From contig JACJWF010000014.1 of assembly GCA_020637295.1 (NCBI GenBank), positions 25,063 through 89,062 on the forward strand: a stretch of 64,000 nt of DNA, in the 5' to 3' direction. Below, in pieces: positions 60,094 to 64,000 of the stretch. The position numbers were made by a program, and so were the translations under genes. Each line of letters starts with the position of its first letter. The stretch's first letter is position 1. The notes beneath the pieces are model-generated. The model saw nothing but the letters and a program-made list of their open reading frames with translations. It searched no databases and was not told the origin of the DNA. Source of the DNA: Acidimicrobiaceae bacterium. Its GTDB lineage: Bacteria; Actinomycetota; Acidimicrobiia; Acidimicrobiales; Ilumatobacteraceae.

Positions 60094-61131
60094 ATGGACG
60101 ATCCGTTCGACACCGCCGCCGAGCTGGCCGAGGAAGCATCGACGATGGAGCGGCGGGCCGCTGCAGCGCGCGAGGAGATGCTCGACGAAAGGGGCCAGGA
60201 GTACCTGGAGGGCGCGAGGCAGCACTCCTCACTGCAGCGGGCCGGGGCGGCGGCAGAGGCCGAGGCCAAGGTCGCCGGAGAGCAGGCTGCCCTCCATCGC
60301 GGTTGGACGACCAGCTTCCTCGACGAGGCGAACGAGTTCGACCGCAAGGCGGCCGAGGCCGATGCCGCCGGCAACATCACCGACGCCGCCGAGTTCCGCG
60401 AGGAGGCGCAGCGGGCGATGCACCGTGCGCAGGAGTCGTCGGACTGGGTTGCGGACGACGTCGCCGCCCAGCAGGCCGCGCTGGCCCGCAAGGCGGACGT
60501 CGAGCGCCACCTGGACGACCTCCGCACCGCAGGCGAAGGCCACTACGAACGGCGAGATGCCGACGAGCAACGCGCCGACGACATGGAGGACGCCGCCCTC
60601 GTGATGCACACGGCGGCCGCCCAGCTCGCCGAAGCCGAACGGCTGGACGCTGCGGCCGCCGACCTGGAGGCACGTGGCGTCGCCGGCGCCGACCGGGTGC
60701 GCGACGCAGCCGCCCAGGCGCGCGCCGATGCGGCCGACACGGTGCACCAGGCCCAGCAGCTCGACCCGACACACAGCTTCGGCACCGCGGCCAACGACGG
60801 CATCGACCCCGATCTGATCGAGATGGACGATGACGGTGTGGTCGGCGTGAACGGCGTGGTCGACGTGGGCGAGACCGACGTCGACGACGCCGACGGAGAC
60901 GGGGCCGGCGACGGCTGGATCGACCCGGCGCTGATCGAGATCGAGGGTGAAGGTGAGGGCGACGACAGCGGGACGGACGCGGACGCGGATCTCGGGGTCC
61001 TCACCTGGTCCGACGACACGTTCGTGGCGACGGACCTGGACGCCGACACCGGAGCGTTCGGCGGCGACCTCGCCGACATGGACGACGTCGACAGTTGGGA
61101 CGACGGCGACGACCTCTCCTTCGACGTCTGA
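60094..61131 (+). CDS. Acidic coiled-coil protein of unknown function
   Basis: 345 residues from ATG 60094. Residues 1-230 are almost entirely helical, Ala/Glu/Arg-rich with heptad patterns (AAELAEEASTMERRAAAA, QAARADAADTVHQAQQ). The C-terminal third is very acidic (Asp/Glu over a third), with repeated IDPDLIEMDDDG and IDPALIEIEGEG. No signal peptide or membrane helix. The repeats could be a short binding motif or a metal-binding region. No family recognised. It stands alone between the GH36-like and PEP-mutase-like genes. Confidence 0.6.
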   Translation: MDDPFDTAAELAEEASTMERRAAAAREEMLDERGQEYLEGARQHSSLQRAGAAAEAEAKVAGEQAALHRGWTTSFLDEANEFDRKAAEADAAGNITDAAEFREEAQRAMHRAQESSDWVADDVAAQQAALARKADVERHLDDLRTAGEGHYERRDADEQRADDMEDAALVMHTAAAQLAEAERLDAAAADLEARGVAGADRVRDAAAQARADAADTVHQAQQLDPTHSFGTAANDGIDPDLIEMDDDGVVGVNGVVDVGETDVDDADGDGAGDGWIDPALIEIEGEGEGDDSGTDADADLGVLTWSDDTFVATDLDADTGAFGGDLADMDDVDSWDDGDDLSFDV

Positions 61132-61185
61132 ACTGTCGGGGCCCGGCCGGGATCGGGCGCGCCGGGAACCTGGAAGACTGCCGCG

Positions 61186-61980
61186 ATGACCGCTGCCACC
61201 GATCGATTCCGCGCCCTGCATGCCTCGGGCTGCTTCGTGATGCCCAACCCGTTCGACGCCGGCAGCGCCCGCCTGCTGGCCGCGCTCGGCTTCCCGGCGC
61301 TGGCCACCACCAGCGCCGGCTTCGCCGCGACGCTCGGGCGCATGGACATGCAGGTCGGGCGTGACGAGTTGGTGGCGCACGTCGCCGTCATCGCTGCCGC
61401 AACCCCGTTGCCGCTCAACGTGGACTCGGAGCGCTGCTTCGCCGAGACGGCCGACGGGATTGCCGAGACGGTGCACCTGCTGGCCGACGCGGGTGCGGCC
61501 GGGTTCTCGATCGAGGACTGGAACCCGGCAACGGGCAGCATCGACCCGATCGACGTGGCCACGGAGCGCGTGCGTGCGGCCGCCACCGCGGCGGCCGAGC
61601 GCGGTCTGGTGCTGACCGCCCGCTGCGAGAACCATCTGCACGGCGTCGACGACTTCGACGACACGATGGCGCGCCTTCGCAGCTACCTCGCTGCCGGGGC
61701 CGAGGTGCTGTACGCGCCGAGGATCTGGTCGGCCGAGCAGATCGGTGCCGTGGCCGCGCTGGGAGCACCGGTGAACGTGCTGCTGCTGCCTGGCGGGCCG
61801 ACGGTCGAGAAGTTGGCCGCCCGAGGCGCCCGTCGCATCTCGGTGGGTGGCTCGCTGGCGAACATCGCCTACGGCGCCGTGGCGGCGACTGCCCAGCACC
61901 TCCTGGCGAACGGCACCTACGACGCCGACGCCCCGTTCCTCGACGGCGACCTGAAGAAGGCGGCCTTCACGACGGAGTGA
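61186..61980 (+). CDS. Isocitrate lyase/phosphoenolpyruvate mutase superfamily enzyme
   Basis: 264 residues. Barrel with FVMPNPFDAGSARLLA near the N-terminus, the metal and substrate region VDSERCFAET, IEDWN and LTARCENHLHG. The superfamily includes oxaloacetate decarboxylase, 2-methylisocitrate lyase and PEP mutase. The usual KKCGH nucleophile motif of isocitrate lyase is absent, suggesting an oxaloacetate hydrolase or carboxyPEP mutase-like activity; substrate not resolved. It is the last complete gene before the tRNA fragment. Confidence 0.75.
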   Translation: MTAATDRFRALHASGCFVMPNPFDAGSARLLAALGFPALATTSAGFAATLGRMDMQVGRDELVAHVAVIAAATPLPLNVDSERCFAETADGIAETVHLLADAGAAGFSIEDWNPATGSIDPIDVATERVRAAATAAAERGLVLTARCENHLHGVDDFDDTMARLRSYLAAGAEVLYAPRIWSAEQIGAVAALGAPVNVLLLPGGPTVEKLAARGARRISVGGSLANIAYGAVAATAQHLLANGTYDADAPFLDGDLKKAAFTTE

Positions 61981-62023
61981 CGACGGCCAGCGCCGGCGCA
62001 CCGAACCACGCGAGATCGCGCAG

Positions 62024-62067
62024 CGCCCCCGGCAGGGATCGAACCTGCGACCTGCGGTTTAGGAATC
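62024..62067 (-). tRNA. 3' half of a tRNA-Arg(CCT), probable attachment-site remnant
   Basis: On the minus strand the segment from the anticodon loop (TTCCTAA, anticodon CCT at 62063-62061) through the T-arm GCAGG-TTCGATC-CCTGC to the acceptor strand CGGGGGC and discriminator G at 62024 is present. The D-arm and 5' acceptor strand (a GCCCCCG would be needed) are missing on the high-coordinate side, where unrelated sequence follows. Identity that starts in the anticodon loop and ends at the tRNA 3' end is typical of tyrosine-recombinase attachment cores. Spurious translations over this element contain RDRTCDLRFRN. Confidence 0.68.
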
Positions 62068-62182
62068 GCGCCAAAGCCAGTCCAGGCAGTACCAACGCGT
62101 ACCGTCCAGTGCCATCTAGCAGGCACGACGCGAATCAGTCAGTCCAGCCTGTGCCACGAAATCCACCCTGTTGTGGACCGTC

Positions 62183-62203
62183 CGTTACCACGGCGTTACC
62201 ACG
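62183..62203. repeat. Two direct copies of CGTTACCACG near the tRNA fragment
   Basis: CGTTACCACG at 62183-62192 and 62194-62203, offset 11 bp. They sit about 115 bp inside the putative element from the tRNA fragment, a position where integrase arm-type sites are found. The rest of 61981-62265 has no convincing gene. Confidence 0.4.
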
Positions 62204-62265
62204 AGCCCTGCCGAGCGGGTCGACGAAAGCGGACAACACGCCCAACCGTGAGCAACACACTTGAA

Positions 62266-62793
62266 TCAGGGGTGCTCCGAACCATGGGGTCCTCGGCGAA
62301 AGAGGTGTGTCAGCCCGGCGACCCTTCCGCGGTGCTGGCGGTCCGCTTGCGAAGCGTCGCTGCCTTCGGTCGTGCGCCGTAGGGTCGGGGCCCGGCCAGT
62401 GAGGTAGCCGACTGCAACGCCGAGCGGTACGCGCGGCCCAACGACGGCCGTCGCGCCTGCGTCGATTGCGGCGCGCGTGTTGATCGCATCAACGGTGGCG
62501 AGACCGAGCACGAGACGACAGTTGGGCTTCATCACGCGGAGTGAGTGCACCAGAGTCAGTGGCGGCACATCCGCGAGGTGGTGGGCGATGTACACCGATA
62601 CGACGTCCGAGCAGTTCGCAAGTGCTTGTGCGGTGCGTCCGTCACCGGCGGTCCACGCGGTGTACGAGCCGTTGACTCTGCGCACGGCCGTTGCGAGAGC
62701 TTCGGCGTGCATCGTCCATGGATCAACGATGATTACGACGTTCGGACGCGTCTGTGGCGGGGTGGGCGGAGTTGTTGGCCCGTGGGTCGCCAT
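62266..62793 (-). CDS. Degenerate response-regulator receiver-like protein
   Basis: 175 residues from ATG 62793, one base after the stop of the M23 gene (TGAcATG), so the two form an operon. NVVIIVDPWTMHAEALATAV resembles the first strand and acidic pocket of a NarL-type receiver, but only one Asp remains; the phosphoacceptor position (DVVSVYIAHHLADVP) has no Asp, and the conserved Lys region reads AVVGPRVP. The usual HTH output domain is missing. It may be a phosphorylation-independent protein-protein module. Composition differs from typical genes here. Confidence 0.5.
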   Translation of the reverse strand: MATHGPTTPPTPPQTRPNVVIIVDPWTMHAEALATAVRRVNGSYTAWTAGDGRTAQALANCSDVVSVYIAHHLADVPPLTLVHSLRVMKPNCRLVLGLATVDAINTRAAIDAGATAVVGPRVPLGVAVGYLTGRAPTLRRTTEGSDASQADRQHRGRVAGLTHLFRRGPHGSEHP

Positions 62794-62794
62794 G

Positions 62795-64000
62795 TCAGGA
62801 GATACCGGTGTTGCTGGGGGGCTCTTCGAGCCTGGTCGCTCCGTCGTCGAGTCGTGCCGACAGTTCGGCGGCTGGGAGGGACGCGTCGGAGCGGTAGATC
62901 GCACTGTGAGGTTGGCAGGATGTCGTCGGAGCGACGAGTGCCGCTGCTCCCCAGGCGGTTACTCGTCCCTCGCTGTCGATCGACCATTCACCGCTCAAGG
63001 AGCCTGCTCGAATCGTGGCGTGTTCGACTCGCTTCGGCTGAGCGATGGGCGGCGAGTTTTCGGCAAGGTTTTCTGATCGAGTGCTCACGGGTGTGGTTGC
63101 TGCAGACGAGGTTAGGGGCACAACCCAGGGGCCGAGTCCGACGCTGCAGGTCTCTCGTGCGGCAGCTTCGACGAGGAGTGGATAGGACGGCACGGGGGTG
63201 CCGGCGGGATCTCGGATTTCGAAGTGGAGGTGGGCAACGGAGTGTTCCGAATTGCCGGAGTCGCCGAGGTAGCCGATGATCTGGCCGGCGCTGACGCGCT
63301 GGCCGGTTGTGAGCGCAGGCGGCAGCGTCCAGTGATGCTCGGCTTCACCGTCGTCGGTACCTGGCGTGTCGTTGTTGAGGTGAAAGTAATGGTAGCGATA
63401 CCCGTCGTCGGCGACGATCGTGACGCGCGCACCTGCGATGCCTGTTGCGTCGGCTGGACGCGCCGAGTCGATCGTGCCGTCGACAGCTGCACGTATCGGC
63501 TGCATTCGAACGCCGATGATGTCGGTGCCGACATGCTGACGTTCGCACGCCGAGCCCCGACAGTCCCCCCAAGAGTTGCCGAACCACATCGGGCCGAGCA
63601 CGGGAAAGGCAAGGTTGTCCCGATCCGTCGGCAGGGGCGGGGCGAACTTCGGGTCGGTTCCCCAGGGTCGACGGGAGTGCAGAAGATGTCGGATCACGCC
63701 ACCGAGACCTCGGCCGAATCGAAAGCTCGCCGTGTTCACGTCGTCCAGTTGGGGACGCACCGGCTCGAAACGCCCCGACCGGATGGTGATGGTGGTGTCA
63801 GGTCTCTGTTGCGCGAAACGCACGAAGTGCGGAAGTACGGCGGCCTCCTGGCGCTGAACTGCAAGCGCTGGCGGCAGCGTCGCTACGACGGTGTCGACGC
63901 TTGGATCGTCGATGGCCGTCTGGTCCGTAGGGGACACCGTCGTTGCCGCAAGATCGCCGCTGTCGGGAGCCGGTTCGTTGGGAGCCGATTCGTCGAGAGC
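62795..64000 (-). CDS. M23-family metallopeptidase, secreted (5' end beyond window)
   Basis: The frame is open from 64000, so the N-terminus (signal peptide or lipobox) lies outside the window; a GTG at 63937 could start an isolated form but cuts into a linker rich in Pro, Asp and Ala. The catalytic LytM/M23 domain has zinc ligands in HVGTDIIGV (HxxxD) and HLHFEI (HxH), with GTIDSARPADATGIAGARVTIV and HYFHLN. Cleaves peptidoglycan peptides, or is a cell-wall enzyme with a binding function. A C-terminal extension (about residues 265-380 of the shown part) has no recognised fold. Encoded on the putative island. Confidence 0.72.
   Translation of the reverse strand, partial: ALDESAPNEPAPDSGDLAATTVSPTDQTAIDDPSVDTVVATLPPALAVQRQEAAVLPHFVRFAQQRPDTTITIRSGRFEPVRPQLDDVNTASFRFGRGLGGVIRHLLHSRRPWGTDPKFAPPLPTDRDNLAFPVLGPMWFGNSWGDCRGSACERQHVGTDIIGVRMQPIRAAVDGTIDSARPADATGIAGARVTIVADDGYRYHYFHLNNDTPGTDDGEAEHHWTLPPALTTGQRVSAGQIIGYLGDSGNSEHSVAHLHFEIRDPAGTPVPSYPLLVEAAARETCSVGLGPWVVPLTSSAATTPVSTRSENLAENSPPIAQPKRVEHATIRAGSLSGEWSIDSEGRVTAWGAAALVAPTTSCQPHSAIYRSDASLPAAELSARLDDGATRLEEPPSNTGIS

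Noticed and set aside
61917..62264. Two small frames containing RDRTCDLRFRN and PKPQVAGSIPAGG
   Set aside because: These peptides are classical false translations over the 3' half of a tRNA gene in either strand.

Overview
The window is high-GC, densely packed DNA. Several features point to an actinobacterium: GTG starts, ATGA/GTGA stop-start overlaps, a maleylpyruvate-isomerase/mycothiol-type DinB protein, an HNH-DUF222 protein, a C-terminal Lsr2-like domain, DUF4232, and a sortase-type surface protein. The gene content (group 3b-like NiFe hydrogenase, many acyl-CoA and oxidoreductase genes, MFS, PEP-utilising mobile-domain proteins) would suit an Acidimicrobiia/Ilumatobacter-like organism. 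That placement is inference, because no rRNA or marker gene is present.

Layout. 1-2.7 kb: an ECF41 sigma factor (running off the left edge) and its FAD oxidoreductase, behind an ECF41-type promoter, then a DUF2231 membrane protein. 2.8-9.6 kb: class III aminotransferase, DUF3592 protein, M20 peptidase coupled to an acyl-CoA ligase, class II fumarase, alpha/beta hydrolase. 9.6-18 kb: a DUF2817-tyrosine phosphatase fusion, an SMI1/KNR4 protein, the first of two PEP-mobile-domain paralogues, an ABC-F ATPase, flavin reductase, a DinB-like protein and a zinc alcohol dehydrogenase. 18.3-23.3 kb: five consecutive same-strand lipoprotein genes of unknown function, with composition less GC-rich than the rest. 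23.6-27.2 kb: UreAB fusion, an unusual UreC, and agmatine deiminase, as one operon. 27.2-41.6 kb: Baeyer-Villiger-type monooxygenase, kinase-like protein, MFS exporter with an operator-like site, second PEP-mobile protein, ABM monooxygenase, SDR, ACC deaminase, a 4-HPA hydroxylase-family protein, CorA, TetR with its operator, epimerase and a Rieske oxygenase. 41.5-43.5 kb: a cell-wall-anchored beta-helix protein. 43.6-48.6 kb: a NiFe hydrogenase operon with a built-in cyclic-nucleotide-binding protein and a maturation protease. 48.7-62 kb: acyl-CoA dehydrogenase, an AruH/AruI pair for arginine transamination, CotH-like lipoprotein, a small PhaE-like protein with PhaC, HNH-DUF222, an ERCC4-Lsr2 nuclease, a GH36-like protein, an acidic coiled-coil protein and a PEP-mutase-family enzyme. 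62.0-64 kb: the 3' half of a tRNA-Arg(CCT) read on the minus strand, then a degenerate receiver protein and a secreted M23 peptidase. This is best read as the edge of an integrated element that continues beyond the window.

Working together. Nitrogen recovery from guanidino compounds recurs: AruH and AruI take arginine to a guanidino aldehyde, agmatine deiminase releases ammonia from agmatine, and the urease hydrolyses urea. Nickel use also recurs (urease and NiFe hydrogenase), but neither urease nor hydrogenase metallocentre assembly genes lie in the window, apart from the hydrogenase C-terminal protease. Strongest leads for novelty: the His-rich, flap-altered urease operon; the DUF2817-phosphatase fusion; the five-lipoprotein array; the paired PEP-mobile proteins lacking an ATP-grasp domain; and the tRNA-bounded island edge.
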